DNA from: Hymenopus coronatus
Taxonomy: Eukaryota; Arthropoda; Insecta; Mantodea; Hymenopodidae
NCBI GenBank assembly: GCA_030762935.1
Contig: CM060900.1
Span: 399,933,132-399,997,131, forward strand
Length of the DNA stretch: 64,000 bases
Reading direction: 5' to 3'
Below, in pieces: positions 44,701 to 56,332 of this stretch (its first letter is position 1; each line of letters begins with the position of its first letter). Under the pieces are notes generated by a model that ran no database searches, was not told the origin of the DNA, and was given only the letters and a program-made list of their open reading frames with translations. The translations under genes and the position numbers were made by a program.

Positions 44701-45886
44701 GTGTGTACAAGTCCTAATGGGCCCAATGGAACTCGTTAAAGAACAAGGAAGGGTACTGTTCTGGGTATGGGAGTAACCTGATGGAAAGATCCAGAGAGCA
44801 GCTGATCTCCCAGCGAGCTATGTCACATTCCTGGAGGAAGTATATGTTAGGACTTCAGGAGGGCATTTGAGACTCAATTAAACCATCGACAAGCTCTGAC
44901 AAGGGTACTACTGTTTGGGACTGTAGACAGATTTGAAAGGCGGTGCTACCAATTTTGTGTGCATGAGCATGCATGCGCGAGTGAATTTGTCACCTACAGA
45001 CCAGGAGCTGGGTTTGTATGCCAAAGTATAACTTGGGAGCACCTTTTGAATCCATAGCCATTGATGTAGCTGGGCCATTCCCTGTGTCAGACAGGGGCAA
45101 TAAGTACCTGTTAGTAACCATGGATTACTTCATCAAGTGGCTGGAGATGTACACTGCTCCTAACCAGGAGGCCATGATCATCGCGAGCTGCTTGGTAAAA
45201 AAATTGTTTTGCAACTGGGGTACCTTGAAGCTACATTGTGATCAGGCCACCAACTTAAAAGTCTAACCTGATGAGAGAGGCACTGGAGCAACTTTGAGTG
45301 CACAAGATGTGCACAACACCTCTCCACCCAAAGACAGCATGGTTGAGTGGTACATTAACACTCTGGAAGAACATTTGAGGAAGGTTATGGCCAATCATCA
45401 GAGAGACTGGGATGTGAGGGTGACATTTTTCTTCTGGCCTATCACTCTTCAACCCACGACACCACTAGGTTGACACTAACCAGTTTGGCATTTGGCAGGA
45501 AGCTGCATCTATCATGTGACCCGATGTTTGAAAGTCTTCCTGGAGCAGAACAGTCAGCATTCAACTATATGGAGAATCTCATATACTGGCTTTATGACAT
45601 GCATAAGATTGTGCATCAACACAGGCAGATAGAGAGCGACCGGAGGAAAACCCATTAAGACTAGCATGCCAATAGCCAAGGTTTCCAGGAAGGTGATCAC
45701 CTTACCCAGACCAAGGGACGCTGCCCCAATCTCTAACCATGGATGGCAAGAGCTGTATCTTGTAGTGAAGAGCATAAATGTCATCTACTGCATCTAGGAG
45801 CTGCCCCAAGGAAAGAGAGTAGTAGTACACCTGGTTCGTCTAGCCCATTAGGATGTGGTGGGACAATCATCCTGAGGAGGAAGCAG
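41755..45886 (+). pseudogene. Ty3/gypsy-type gag-pol, decayed
   Basis: Plus-strand landmarks in order: gag core (PKFDGTSTFKVF near 41808; WSAEEEAALLIANFQELAAE near 41882); a CCHC knuckle GCGQPGHLVRHCP (near 42352); aspartic protease LQQILIDTGAAMIII (near 42525); RT start VTKQAGVQVLVKDMRSRGII with ESNSPWCSPVVLKKKNSKL and FCMDYRKLN (43330-43485); RNase H FTVDTNVSDTSIGGILS (near 44185); and integrase APFESIAIDVAGPFPV with KYLLVTMDYFIKWLEMY (45030-45155). The gag-PR-RT-RH-IN order places it in Ty3/gypsy. The RT YxDD block reads LLYLDGITVM (near 43751), so the second Asp is Gly. Stops and shifts are numerous. No 5' LTR is visible. Confidence 0.85.
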
Positions 45887-45888
45887 CG

Positions 45889-46363
45889 TGACTATGCCCT
45901 GCAGACATAGTCGCCACATGTGTGTGAATGGCTGGCTTTGGAAGTCATACTTGCTTGTTGGCATCCATTGTTACACCTGCGCAAGTGGACATACATGCTG
46001 TCTGCAAGTTCTTTGTCGTTGAAGCTAGGCATTGTTATACCTGAGTGAGTTTGTGACACCTGTGATGGTTTGCATGTGTGACTGCTTCTGGAATTTCCTA
46101 CCATGTGACCGACAGATATAAAAAGGAGAAGACCCCTACCCACAGTACAGTTTCAACTGGGAGTACATTGCAAGCAGCAGTTTAGTTAGTATCAACAGGA
46201 AATTCATAACAAGCAGTAGTCATGCCACCTCAGCAAACATAGAAAGGAAACTATATGGCAGAATTGTTACAGAAGGATCAAAATAAGACAGTTATTGGTA
46301 AATAGATTTTTATTTGTAATCATTGAAAGAAATAAAGAGTTGTTTGTTGAAGCTTTTGTTACA
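45889..46363 (+). repeat. 3' LTR of the gypsy element
   Basis: It begins TGACTATGCCCTGCAGACAT just after a purine-rich tract (GAGGAGGAAGCAG) and ends TTTTGTTACA. It contains a TATA-like ATATAAAAAGGAGAAGACC near 46115 and an AATAAA near 46331. Both ends match the LTR at 25419-25835. Confidence 0.65.
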
Positions 46364-46364
46364 A

Positions 46365-47100
46365 TATATTATTATAACATTTAAAGAGACTCATTTTCAT
46401 GATGTACTGCTCTGGCTTGAGCAGTACGAGTCAAAATATGTATCATTGCTGAAATCAAGGTCAATTAGGACAGAATTCCTTTGAGCTTTTATGATTACTT
46501 CTGATGTGATATTTTGTTGCTTGGCTTGGCACCATTGTATTCTAAAAGTTAGTTTAGATCAGTGTTCCAATCATGGTAGATAGTGCACAAAGGAATCTGT
46601 CTTCATCATTTTATTGAATAGAGGAGAAACAAGCTATATGACCTTCCAATTATGGGTTTGGCGAGACAAGAATAATGTACAGAATGCAATGAGGTTCAGC
46701 ATTTCCAAGTATAAAATATGGCATTGTATAAAGATGAAGAAAAGTTTATGAATATTGGCATGTCAGACAAAACAGACAGAGAAGTAGAGACAGGAAGTTT
46801 TCAAAAAATGTATATGCTTATTACTCTATTTGTCCAGCAGAAATGAACCTAAGGGTTTTCAATAAGTTGTGAATATTTTCTAATTACATTCTAGTGTAAT
46901 TTTTCTCATAAAAAATTTAAAAATTCAGGCCAATATGGTTTATCATTTCAAAATCTATCATCAATGCTCATCCATCCAGCAATCTGGTAGTTCCTCCTAC
47001 CTGTAGTATGCTGAGTTGAATAAGGACTATCAAGACATGTACATTTCATTTTCTGTAGCATATGTTTTCCCATCACAACTATTTTTCCTTGATGTCTGAC
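46365..47100. other. Intron stretch without recognised gene
   Basis: AT-rich sequence. Short frames have no motif. Confidence 0.3.
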
Positions 47101-47104
47101 TCTA

Positions 47105-47440
47105 CCAGTGGTGCTTTTGCCTGGTGGTTGGACTGCTTGACTCTCACCTAAGTGACCCAGGTTCGATTCCATGTGGGATTTATGGTGGACAAAACAGTGT
47201 CTGGTAGGTTTTTCCAGGTTCTCTGGTTTCCCCCACCATTCATCCCACCAATTAGTCCATCATTTTTCCTTTCATCTCTTTCACCATCACTTCATATTAT
47301 CCACTTCCTCACTTTCATGGCAGGCATTGGTCTGATCACCCATTCTGGCTACTATGATTACTTCTTCAGTGGAAAGGTCAGCAATCTGTCTACTCAACCC
47401 AGAGGTTCTGGATTTGGGTTTCAGCTGGGGCAGAGAATTT
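47105..47440 (+). repeat. tRNA-derived SINE, family S2, copy 1
   Basis: The head has a degraded A-box region GCCTGGTGGTTGGACTGC and B box GGTTCGATTCC (47160). The body contains TTTATGGTGGACAAAACAG and CAGGTTCTCTGGTTTCCCCC. Three further copies of this ~250-bp family are in the window. Confidence 0.75.
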
Positions 47441-47529
47441 TTCTTTAACCAGAATCATTCCCTATTCCCAACAAGAGTCTGAAGTATGCATGTGGGAGTA
47501 AAAGTGTCTGCATTTTTTTAAAAAAAAAA

Positions 47530-48490
47530 AAAAAAAAAGAATCTGATGTGTTCCATTCACATGACTTTCTCTAGTTGTTCCATACACATACTATTCTTTC
47601 AAAAGTTTATTCATTTATTTACATTGTGGTAATCAAGACAAATATTAGCAGAAATGGTCCTATTACTTGCTTCTTGCAAGTAGAAGGAAAATAAGGGAAT
47701 ACACTAGCCTAAAGTGGGAGTCAAATATTTTAAAAACTGGTCGATATGTGAACAAATGAAGTGGTTCGCATTGAATGTGCAGTTTGAGAAAAGTTAGGTA
47801 TTTTAAAACTGAAACCAATAACAAGGAATATCTCAAAAGCGGTCAAATCTACAAGCAAAATTTATGACAAATTACATGTTTTGACCAGATCTACATTTTT
47901 TATAGTAAGTCTTTGACTATCTCTTACAGTTTAACCGTTATGCAAAATTCTGCATAACTCATGCAGAATAAAGAGCTGTTCAGAGGCTATTCCCAAAAAT
48001 TCAAAATATACATTTTATTTGTCATGCAAATATCTTTAATATGCAGTATTTTAATCAAAATTGTTACAGGTATTTTTGACAAAATCATAAATCTCAAAAA
48101 ATGTTTCATCTAAAGGATAGTTGGCTTTGGGGGATTTTCTTAAAGAAAATCTTTTTTCACATCTTTGGATGATACTATACTTTATTACCGAGTTTGGTGT
48201 TTTACAGTCTTTTAGTTTTTGAGCTATGCTGTCCACATGCATGCATGCATGAGCCCCCCCCCCCACACACACACACACCACAACCACACCACACAACCCC
48301 ACCCACACACGCATGCACACACACTCACACGCACACACACACAGACATATGGACCTTTTTTCGACTCAGGAGACTGCAAAACATATATTTCCGGTGAAAT
48401 CTTGACATCAAATTTTTGGGTGGAATACAGTCCTTCTCTAGCTACTATGTACATTGTTATGTATATAAGGCTAGAGAAAGTAAAAATGCT
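47530..48490 (+). repeat. R1 repeat family, copy 6 (forward) with CA-rich tract
   Basis: Complete-looking forward copy: GATGTGTTCCATTCACATGA (47546), AATAAAGAGCTGTTCAGAGG (47968), ATACATTTTATTTGTCATGC (48008), the irregular CA/C-rich tract at 48257-48345, then TTTCCGGTGAAATCTTGAC (48387) and GGGTGGAATACAGTCC (48417). It ends TAGAGAAAGTAAAAATG. Confidence 0.9.
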
Positions 48491-48620
48491 CTTAGGACTC
48501 AGGGGACCTCAAATGTATATTTCCAGTGAAATCTCAGTATCGAATTTTTAGGTAGAATACAATACTTCTATTCATTATGTACAGAGCATATGTAGAGATG
48601 GTAAAAACAATAAGAAATCC
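48491..48620 (+). repeat. R1 repeat family, copy 7 (3' fragment)
   Basis: Repeats only the last ~130 bp of R1, directly after copy 6: CTCAGGGGACCTCAAATG, TTTCCAGTGAAATCTCAG, TAGAATACAATACTTC, GTAGAGATGGTAAAAAC. Confidence 0.85.
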
Positions 48621-48689
48621 TACAGTCCAGCGAGATAAACACCAGCAGCTGTTTTTCAAGTCAAAGCCCCAATATAAGCATACAAGTTA

Positions 48690-49600
48690 AAGGGGGCCAT
48701 AAAAACAAAACAAAAAAGCACAAATTCTGATGTAATCCTTTCACATAACTTTCTCTACCTGTTCTACAAACAAACTTTTCTTACAAATCATTACTCCTTA
48801 TAATGGATAGGTCTTATTACTTAGTTCCTTGTATGCAAAAGGGGAAATAAGGAAATACACTAGGCTAAAACGCCAGTCAAATATTTTAAAAGTTGTCGCT
48901 ATGCAACTGACTTTCAAATTTGATTATCTTTGCATGACTATGAGTAAAACAAACACGAATGATGACTACCTGTTTGAGAAAAGTATATGTTAAATTTTAA
49001 ACCTATAACAAGGAATACCTTAGAAATCATTAACTGTACAAAAAAATAAATCAAAAAAAGAACTAAATGTATTACATTGTGTGTTTTGACGAGAGCCACA
49101 TTTTTTGTGCAGAATCAACTCTTAGTTTACCAGTTATGTAAAAATCATTCCGAATCAAGAGGATTTCAGAGGCTACCTCCAGGAAGTTCAAGATATACAT
49201 TTTATGTGTCATGCAAATATCTTTAATATAAGTTGTTTTAATCAAAATAGTTAGAGCAATTTTTGGAATATCAACATTTTCGAAAAATTTTCCCTATAAA
49301 GAGTAGTTTGGGGTGAGGTATTTTTTTGAAAACCTTTGTGTCATATGCTTAGAAACTCTGAACTTAAATATTAAATTTGGTGTTAATGAAATTTTCGCTT
49401 GGGAGTTTTGCTCTCATGAACACACCTGGACCTTTTTCTAAAAATGCTTATTTATTTATTTATTTTATTTATGTTATACTATTAACGAGTCCTGAAAACA
49501 TGTACTTCTGGTGGAATCTCAGTATCAAATTTTTGGGTGGAATACAACACCTTCTCTATCTACATATATACTGTGCATAAATAAATGCTAGAGAAAATAA
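48690..49600 (+). repeat. R1 repeat family, copy 8 (forward)
   Basis: A forward copy opening with CATAACTTTCTCTACCTG (48759). It continues through TTGAGAAAAGTATATG (48983), ACATTTTATGTGTCATGC and ATATCTTTAATATAAG (49196-49225), and closes with TCTGGTGGAATCTCAG and GTGGAATACAACACC. A short TTTA-repeat stands where other copies have (CA)n. Confidence 0.9.
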
Positions 49601-49604
49601 AAAA

Positions 49605-49840
49605 CAAAGCAAAACAAAATTTAAGTCAATGTGAACTGCAGTGAATTGTTTAGGAGTATACCATCCAAGATTAAATTTGATGAACAGCAAAGTAGTACTA
49701 CACAATGTAGCATCATTCAATACTTCCTGTGCATGAGAAAATAAGCAAACCTAACACCTAATTATCAAAAGCTCTTTTCAAGCGTGCATCTTAGAGTCAT
49801 GTGCATTAAGTAAGGGAAGTACTGTGTACAGTTTTACTTG
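49605..49840. other. Spacer between R1 copies 8 and 9
   Basis: AT-rich. Nothing was recognised. Confidence 0.3.
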
Positions 49841-49841
49841 C

Positions 49842-50845
49842 TATAGCTCCATATGTACCATGTACTTAGGGATAGAGAAGGTATTGTATTCCACCCAAAA
49901 TTTGACGTTGAGATTTTGTCGGAAATATATGTTTTTGGGTCCCCTGAGTTAGAAAAAAGCATTTTTGGAAAAAGGTCCACCCACCTCTCCCTCTCTCTCT
50001 CTCGCTCCCTTACTCCCCCTCCCTTCCTCCTCCTTCATCCCTCTCTCTCCCCCTTCCTCCCTCCCTCTCCCTCCCCCTCCCCCTCCCTCTTTCTCATCCT
50101 CTCTCTCTGGACAGCATAACTCAAAAATGAAAAGGCTGTTAAATACCTAACTTGGTATTTAGGTTTGGTATCTTCTAAGGATGCGACACAAATATTTTCA
50201 AGAAACTCTGCCTATGACAAATTACCCTTTGCATGGAAAAATTTTCGAATATTTTGATTTTATAAAAAATGGCTGTAATGATTTTGATTAAAATCCTGTA
50301 TATTAAAAATATTAACATCCCAAATAAAATGTATATCTTAAATTTTCTGGGAATAGCTTCTGAAGACCTCTTTATTCTGGATGAATTTTGCTGAATTTTG
50401 CTAAATTTTGCTTAACTGCTAAACTGTAAGAGATCAACAAAAACTTACTACACCAAAAATGTAAATCTCGTCAAAACACACATTTTATGACCTTAATGTT
50501 TTTGTTGTGGAGGTAACCGTTTCCGAGATATTCCTTGTTATTGATTTCAATTGTAAAGTACTTATACTTTTCTCAGACAGGAAGTGTCCATTTTTCTTTT
50601 GTTCTACTCCTGGCCAAGCAAAGAAGTGATTTGCAATGATAATCGCACAACAATAGCTTAAAACATTTGACTTATCACTCTAGCATTGTGCATTGCCTTA
50701 GTTCCCTTGTACTTATAAGGAACAAAGTAATAAGAACATTCTGATAATGTTTATCTCAAATTGCATTTTGTAGAAATAAGAATAATCTTTTGTAAGAGTT
50801 TGCAGAGCAGCTAAAGAAAGTCATATAAGTGTAACACATAATATT
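49842..50845 (-). repeat. R1 repeat family, copy 9 (reverse) with CT-rich tract
   Basis: A reverse copy running from TAGAGAAGGTATTGTATTCC (49874) through TTGTCGGAAATATATG (49916) and a 130-bp CT-rich tract (49977-50108) that replaces the microsatellite. It continues to GACAGCATAACTCAAAAATG (50111), CTAAGGATGCGACACAAATA, CTCTTTATTCTGGATGAA (50370), and closes near AAAGAAAGTCATATAAGTG (50813). Confidence 0.9.
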
Positions 50846-50849
50846 TTTT

Positions 50850-51045
50850 TATATTAAATGTGTTAGCTTGCTTGGGTATGGTATTGAACATGCATCAGTT
50901 TTTGTTTTTTTGTGTAACTATTATTTGGTTTAAGATTTTGCAATTAAGTGGTAATGACTTAAAAGGGAGCCAACAGCCTCAAAATTGGTTTGTGTATTGA
51001 GGTTCTCAGAAAATCGTTGGTGCAAGAAATTCATCTCTAAGTGCT
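50850..51045. other. Flank of the hAT transposase
   Basis: AT-rich and non-coding. It probably contains the 5' part of the hAT element. Terminal inverted repeats were not identified. Confidence 0.3.
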
Positions 51046-51048
51046 ACT

Positions 51049-52935
51049 ATGGCGTCTGGTGCAAAAAGATCTGGTGTGGATCTATTTAAAAAAAAAAAAC
51101 TCAACATAATATTGTAACTTGTGAATTGTGCAGGAGAGACCTAAAATATTTTGGCAAATACAACCAACTTAAAACTGCATTTAAAGAGATTTCATCCGAC
51201 TCTCTTATTAGACAGCCAGCACCCTTCTTTGGTCAAAGAAAATCAGGAAAACTTGGAATCTTCTGCCAGTGCTCAGCAATCACCTCAAGATGTTCCAGAG
51301 GCACGTCCTTCAAGTTCAAAAGCCGCTTCATCTGAGGGAGAAGCCATAGTTGAGCCACCAGCAAGGTGCCATTATCAACGACAATTAAGATTAGCTGATG
51401 TCAGAGAAAACACTCTCTCTGATTCCGAAAAGAGAGAAATTGATATTTGTATGATTAAAATGATAGCAGTAGATTATCCATCATTTTCAACTGTGGAAAA
51501 TTCCGGATTCTTGGAGTACAGCAAGAAATTAAACCCTCTGTACATTGTGCCCAGTAGCAAAACGTTATCCACAAACTTATTGCCGGAACTGTACAACAAT
51601 GTTAAATTGAAAGTGATTAGCATGTTGAATGCAGTAAATAGTGTAGTCATTACGACAGACATGTGAACTTCGGATAGTCATGTGTCATATATTACTGTCA
51701 GATGCCATTTTATTTATGAAGACAAACTCAACTCTTCTGTTATGGCAACCAGAGAGCTTAGTCATTGTCACACGGAACCAAACATTGAAACAACCCTATG
51801 CGTAATATTTGAAGAATTTGGCATTTCAAATAAATTTCATGGTAGTGTCAGACAATATAGCCAATGCTGTGAATGAGCATTTATGGACATTTTACCGTCC
51901 TTGTGTGGCACGTACATTAAATCTAAATGTGAATGAAGTCATCAGTAAAAACAAAGGCTTGGGAGCAGTGCTTACAAAATGCAGGAATTTAAAGGGCCAC
52001 TTTAAACACAGTGACGCTGCAAATGACAAATTGCATTAAGTCTAAGAACAGACAAGACTACCTGAGTTAAGTAAAAAACAGGATGTGGCTACGAGGTGGA
52101 ATTCTACCCTTACAATAATGGAATGCCTAGTGCAAATTAAAGATCCGCTCACTGTTTCTTTAGCCAACCTTCCAAACGCACCATCTAACTTGGAAGCAGA
52201 GGAAATGGATATACTTGCTGATTGTATGCCCATTCTGAAGCCAGTGGAGAAAATATCCACAGAATTGTCTGGCAAGAATTATCCATCAATTTCCCTTGAA
52301 TTCCTTTAGTTAAGGGCTTTCAATTTACACTTAGAAGCAAACAGCCTGAAACAGATGCAGGAAAACTTTTTAAAAATACATTAATGAATGTGGTTACAAG
52401 ATGACTGGGTGCATTTGAAACTAATAAAATAGCAGCAAAAGCCACATTTCTAGGCCCTAGATTAAAGATCGCATTTTGTGTGGAAGTGAATGCTACTAAT
52501 GCACAGAAATAGATAGCTGAAGAACTAACAGGGGTGGTCAACAGGGTACCCGGAGAAGAAATCACATCTCCTTCCGTTTCTTTACCTGCTACAAGGGAAG
52601 ACAACATTTCCTTGTGGAAACATTTTGATATTAAAGTAGTAACTACAAAAACTACACTGACTCCAAGTACCACAGTGACCATAATGCTACGACAATATGT
52701 AGAAATGCAATATTCAGAAAGGGTGAAAAACCCACTAGAATTTTGGAAATGCCATAGAAATATCTTCCCAGAACTAAACAAACTTCACTTAAAATATCTG
52801 TGTATTATAGTAACTTCTGTTCCACCTTAACGGGTTTTTTTCAAAAATTGGTCCACTAGCAAACATGAGATGAAATCGATTGCTGCCAAAGAATGTGGAC
52901 AGAATTATTTTATTGAACAGCTATTTCACATAAGG
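51049..52935 (+). pseudogene. hAT-type transposase with BED zinc finger
   Basis: From ATG 51049 (MASGAKRSGVDLFKKKK) a frameshift in an A-run leads to a BED finger: TCELCRRDLKYFG, then TTNLKLHLKRFHP (C-x2-C...H-x4-H). The frame 51151-51666 ends in VNSVVITTDM, where a stop replaces the Trp of TTDMWT. The next parts, SDSHVSYITVRCHFI, ATRELSHCHTEPNIETTL and VVSDNIANAVNEHL, follow the hAT core. RWNSTLTIMECLVQ and the C-terminal dimerisation block FWKCHRNIFPELNKLHLKYL with CIIVTSVPP finish it (52735-52830). The order fits ZBED-like hAT transposases, about 620 residues. Roughly six lesions prevent expression. Confidence 0.85.
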
Positions 52936-52939
52936 TATG

Positions 52940-53190
52940 TGTTTTCTATTCAAACAACTTTTATATAAATTTACCTCCTACCATTTATTTAATGTATCTT
53001 CTCTTTCAATAATGATAATTATTCAAGACATTTTTATGAACATATATAACACTTCAATTTTCAATTTCATTTATAATAATATTTTCCATTTTTCAAAGCA
53101 GCTGCTCAAGAAATATTTTTTTTTTTTTTTTTATGAAATGATGCTCAAATAATCTTAGGGTCCATGGAGCTTAAAGTTACTCAACATTCG
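52940..53190. other. Stretch after the hAT, AT-rich with poly(T)
   Basis: Contains a poly(T) run at 53116-53133. No gene or repeat boundary was recognised. Confidence 0.3.
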
Positions 53191-53194
53191 TCTT

Positions 53195-53320
53195 CACAGG
53201 ATAGGGGAAAACCCCGAAAAAAAACGTTATCCGGGTAACTCACCCTAAGCGAGATTCGAACTCACGACCTATTGAATATGAGGCAGACACGCTATCACCG
53301 CACTACCCAGGCGGGCATGA
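53195..53320 (-). repeat. tRNA-derived SINE
   Basis: On the minus strand: TGGGTAGTGCGGTGATAGCG as A-box region and GAGTTCGAATCTC as B box, followed by a short body with GGGTGAGTTACCCGGAT. The tRNA-like part is well preserved, but the body and location point to a SINE. Confidence 0.65.
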
Positions 53321-53379
53321 AATATGCTGTGGTCTTAAAATATTAACTAAAGAGTGAACATTTTCTATACAAATAAGAA

Positions 53380-53420
53380 CTGAAGCTTTCCTGGCGACGT
53401 GTTAATTCAAAATCTTCTAT
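53380..53420 (-). repeat. Solo end of palindrome family 2
   Basis: AATAAGAACTGAAGCTTTCC then TGGCGACGTGTTAATTCAAA matches the outer flank found at 36833-36880 and 58685-58725. Here the sequence diverges after TCAAAATCTTCTA. Confidence 0.8.
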
Positions 53421-53439
53421 ATAGTTATCACAAATGAGC

Positions 53440-53697
53440 ATGTTTAAATTGTTTTTTTTATACTGTTTAAAGCCCACCTTTTCTACATATGGCACCTCAG
53501 GCGATGACACTGATGATATATAAAATGAAGGTGGAGCACCAATAGAGTAAGATGGCGGGGGGAAAGTGATGAACCTGGAGAAAACCCACCCTGCGCTGCT
53601 TTGTCCATCACAAATCCTGCATGTGGTTGCCTGGGATTGAACCCGGGCCATCCTTGGTGAGAGGCAAGTAGTCTAACCCTCGACCTCAGTGTGGCCC
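53440..53697 (-). repeat. tRNA-derived SINE, family S2, copy 2
   Basis: Minus-strand member: head with the B-box region CCCGGGTTCAATCCC (complement at 53636-53650), GTGATGGACAAAGCAGCGC, and GGTTTTCTCCAGGTTCATC. Its 3' end includes CATATGTAGAAAAGGTGGGC. Confidence 0.8.
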
Positions 53698-53699
53698 TA

Positions 53700-54180
53700 A
53701 AGAGGTCGTTATCCAGATGGTTGTAATTATTAAATCACAGCCACCAATCAAAAGTAACATTCCAGGAGGAATCTAAATATGCATAATAGTGACAACAGTA
53801 ATAACCACAGTGCCACAGTCATTTGAAACATGTTAATTATTACAGTTTTATTCATGGACCTCTTTAGCCACTGCAGTTCTCATCATCAATTTTATATTGG
53901 GCATGAAATACTGCTTAGGTTTGTTCAAATTCCTCTTGAGGTTCTTTTAAGTGCCTAAATCTATGACATGGGACCAATGACTTTATTTACCCTCCAAAAG
54001 AAGCCATGCTAATGATTTTTAAGCCCAAAAGAAATCCACTGACCTCCAACGGGTTTGAATCTACGATCTTGGGAATCAAAGGCTAGTATGCTAATTGAGC
54101 AATACTAATACAAAAATGCTTTTAAATGTTACACACACTCACACTCACACTCACTCACTTTCACTCACTCTCACTCAATG

Positions 54181-54239
<59 letters not shown>

Positions 54240-54455
54240 CTACATTTCTGAGAAAGATTGTTTTGTAAACCAAATGCTTGTATTTCCAGGATTTTAAAAT
54301 TTATGATGCCAAACATTGCGACCATTGTAAACAGAATCTGGAAAATATATTTCATAATGATATTGTATTAACATTTCAATCATAACTCTTGAAGATAATT
54401 CTTATCAACAAATAATAATAAAGTTACTATATTTTTAAACATTTTGTATTCAGTT
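53700..54455. other. Stretch with tRNA-like fragment and (CA)n
   Basis: A minus-strand tRNA-like fragment at about 54040-54105 (complement reads GATTCAAACCC as the B box). ACTC-rich repeats at 54128-54177 are followed by about 50 bp of (CA)n at 54184-54233. The rest is AT-rich. Confidence 0.45.
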
Positions 54456-54457
54456 TT

Positions 54458-54666
54458 TAGTTTTTAATTGGTAGTCGAATATACACACATGTGCTTCACA
54501 AAAACTTACTTTTACGCAGAACTAGTTTCGCATGCGTGTTACATGCATTGTCTACTGCTTTCGACTGCAGTAGACAATGCATGTAACACGCATGCGAAAC
54601 TAGTTCTGCGTAAAAGTAAGTTTTGTGAAGCACATGTGTGTATATTCGACTACCAATTAAAAACTA
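54458..54666. repeat. Near-perfect palindrome, ~100-bp arms, family 3
   Basis: The arms 54458-54558 and 54567-54666 are reverse complements with a single one-base indel, around an 8-base spacer. Each arm contains ACACGCATGCGAAACTAGTT and AAGCACATGTGTGTATATTC. The arm includes a short stem (GCATG...CATGC) followed by GAAAC, the same layout as in family 2, so it is probably another Penelope-like terminal repeat pair. Confidence 0.93.
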
Positions 54667-54847
54667 ATTGCTAGCTTCACAGTGTGCCACTTCCAGTATT
54701 CAAAATTATATTTTGTATTCAATTTAATGGAGGAAACAGTTATAAATGAAAGTGAATAACACTTAAGTCATGATAACCTTGAATCGAAACATCTAACATT
54801 TTGAGAATATTGTGTCTCATTTTTTGTCCATCATTTAAATTGAATGC

Positions 54848-55175
54848 ATTGTTCGAGAACAACCATGGCGAGAACTGCAAGCATCACTCGAGAAGTGATA
54901 ACATAGCATCCAAGAACTTGCTTATGAATACAGGTTGATTTTGATTAGCGCATGCATTAATGAGTGTTTGTATGTTGCATTCGAGAAAAACCATAGCGAG
55001 AACTGAGAACATCACTCAAGTGGCAAAAATGTAGCATCCAAGAACTTTCTAATGAATACAGACTGATTTCGATTAGTGCAAGGTTTGTAGTATTCGAGAA
55101 CAACCATGGTAAGAACTGAGAACATCACTCAAGTGATGATAACATAGCATCCGAGAACTTGCTTATGAAACGGCT
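54848..55175. repeat. Three tandem ~110-130-bp units
   Basis: Three diverged units share TTCGAGAACAACCATGG, GAGAACATCACTCAAGTG, ATAGCATCCAAGAACTTGCT and GAATACAG. They start near 54850, 54980 and 55091. No coding potential was seen. Confidence 0.85.
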
Positions 55176-55179
55176 GAGT

Positions 55180-56330
55180 TTGAAACTATTGTATTTCAGT
55201 ATTAGAGACCTTGTACTCGTATGACAGTTTCAATTCTTTGGAGTATCCAAATACAGAGGATTCGATTCATGAAAACATTCAATTCTGCCCACCACCACAA
55301 CAACACCAACACGAACAACAACACAATCAACAACAATAACAATAATGATAATAACAAATGTTTGTGTGTTTAAAATGGTGATTCCTATAAAACCTTCATT
55401 TCACCATCTGTCAACTTTGCAAAGCACTCCTCAATTTGTTAAAATATGCAAAACTGCAAACATTTGCAAACATTAGTGCATTTAAACAAATAAATGTTTT
55501 AAAATATTTAAAGCATAAGTTTGAAATTCAAACAATTTTACATTTCACTCACTTTTTTTGATTAGAACATGTTTCAAGAGCATTTGCTGTTATCCTCAGC
55601 TATTGACCAAGCTAAAAGGAATAGGTTACCCTTGAGATGGCAGCATCTGGTGTTAAAAATTTGGTGATATATTTGCTTAGCTGATCCAGAGGATGGTTTC
55701 AAAATTCATTATGTGGTGTTTCTTATTTTCAGGTTGAACTCTGAAGAAGAAGAAGAAGAAGAAGAAGAAGAAGAAGAAGAAGAAACAGCAGAAGAAAAGG
55801 AAGAAGAAGGAACTTTGATTGCCCTCCCTGGATCACCTAGGCAAATTCAACACCCCACCTTCTGAGGCAAATTTTCAATACCAGATGTCGCCATATCAAG
55901 AGAAGCTCATTCCAGTTCACCGAGGATGTTAACAAACACTCTTGAAGATGTTCTGATCCTAGCAAGTGAGTGAAGTGCAACAATGTTTCAATTTACAACT
56001 CATTGTGTTTTAAATATGATTCGTTTCAGTGTTTGTAAATTCTACTATGATTACTAATGGGTAAATGATACATGAATAAGCATGTTCCTTTTGCAAAATT
56101 TGAGTTTGCTAACATTATGCAAAATCTGTGTGTAATAACAATAATTACGGATATATTTCAGATCAAAGCAAAATTAAATCAGCATGACTCCAAGGCTTAC
56201 TTGCTGCTGAGGCAGCTGCTGCATACAAAAACATAACAAACAGGTACTTCACATCGAGCTATTCTTTCAAATGTGTTGCACCATACAGCATTAAATGTCC
56301 CATCAACCTCAAAAGTGAAACATAATATTC
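55180..56330. other. Intron stretch with (GAA)n
   Basis: A GAA-triplet tract at 55743-55785 and an AAC/AAT-rich patch at 55291-55350. No gene was recognised. Confidence 0.4.
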
Positions 56331-56332
56331 AC

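Noticed and set aside
49965..50150. Pro/Ser-rich open frames
   Set aside because: They arise from the CT-rich simple-sequence tract in an R1 copy.
54848..55175. CRISPR-like array
   Set aside because: Units are long and diverged, without short identical repeats or uniform spacers, and the context is an animal intron.
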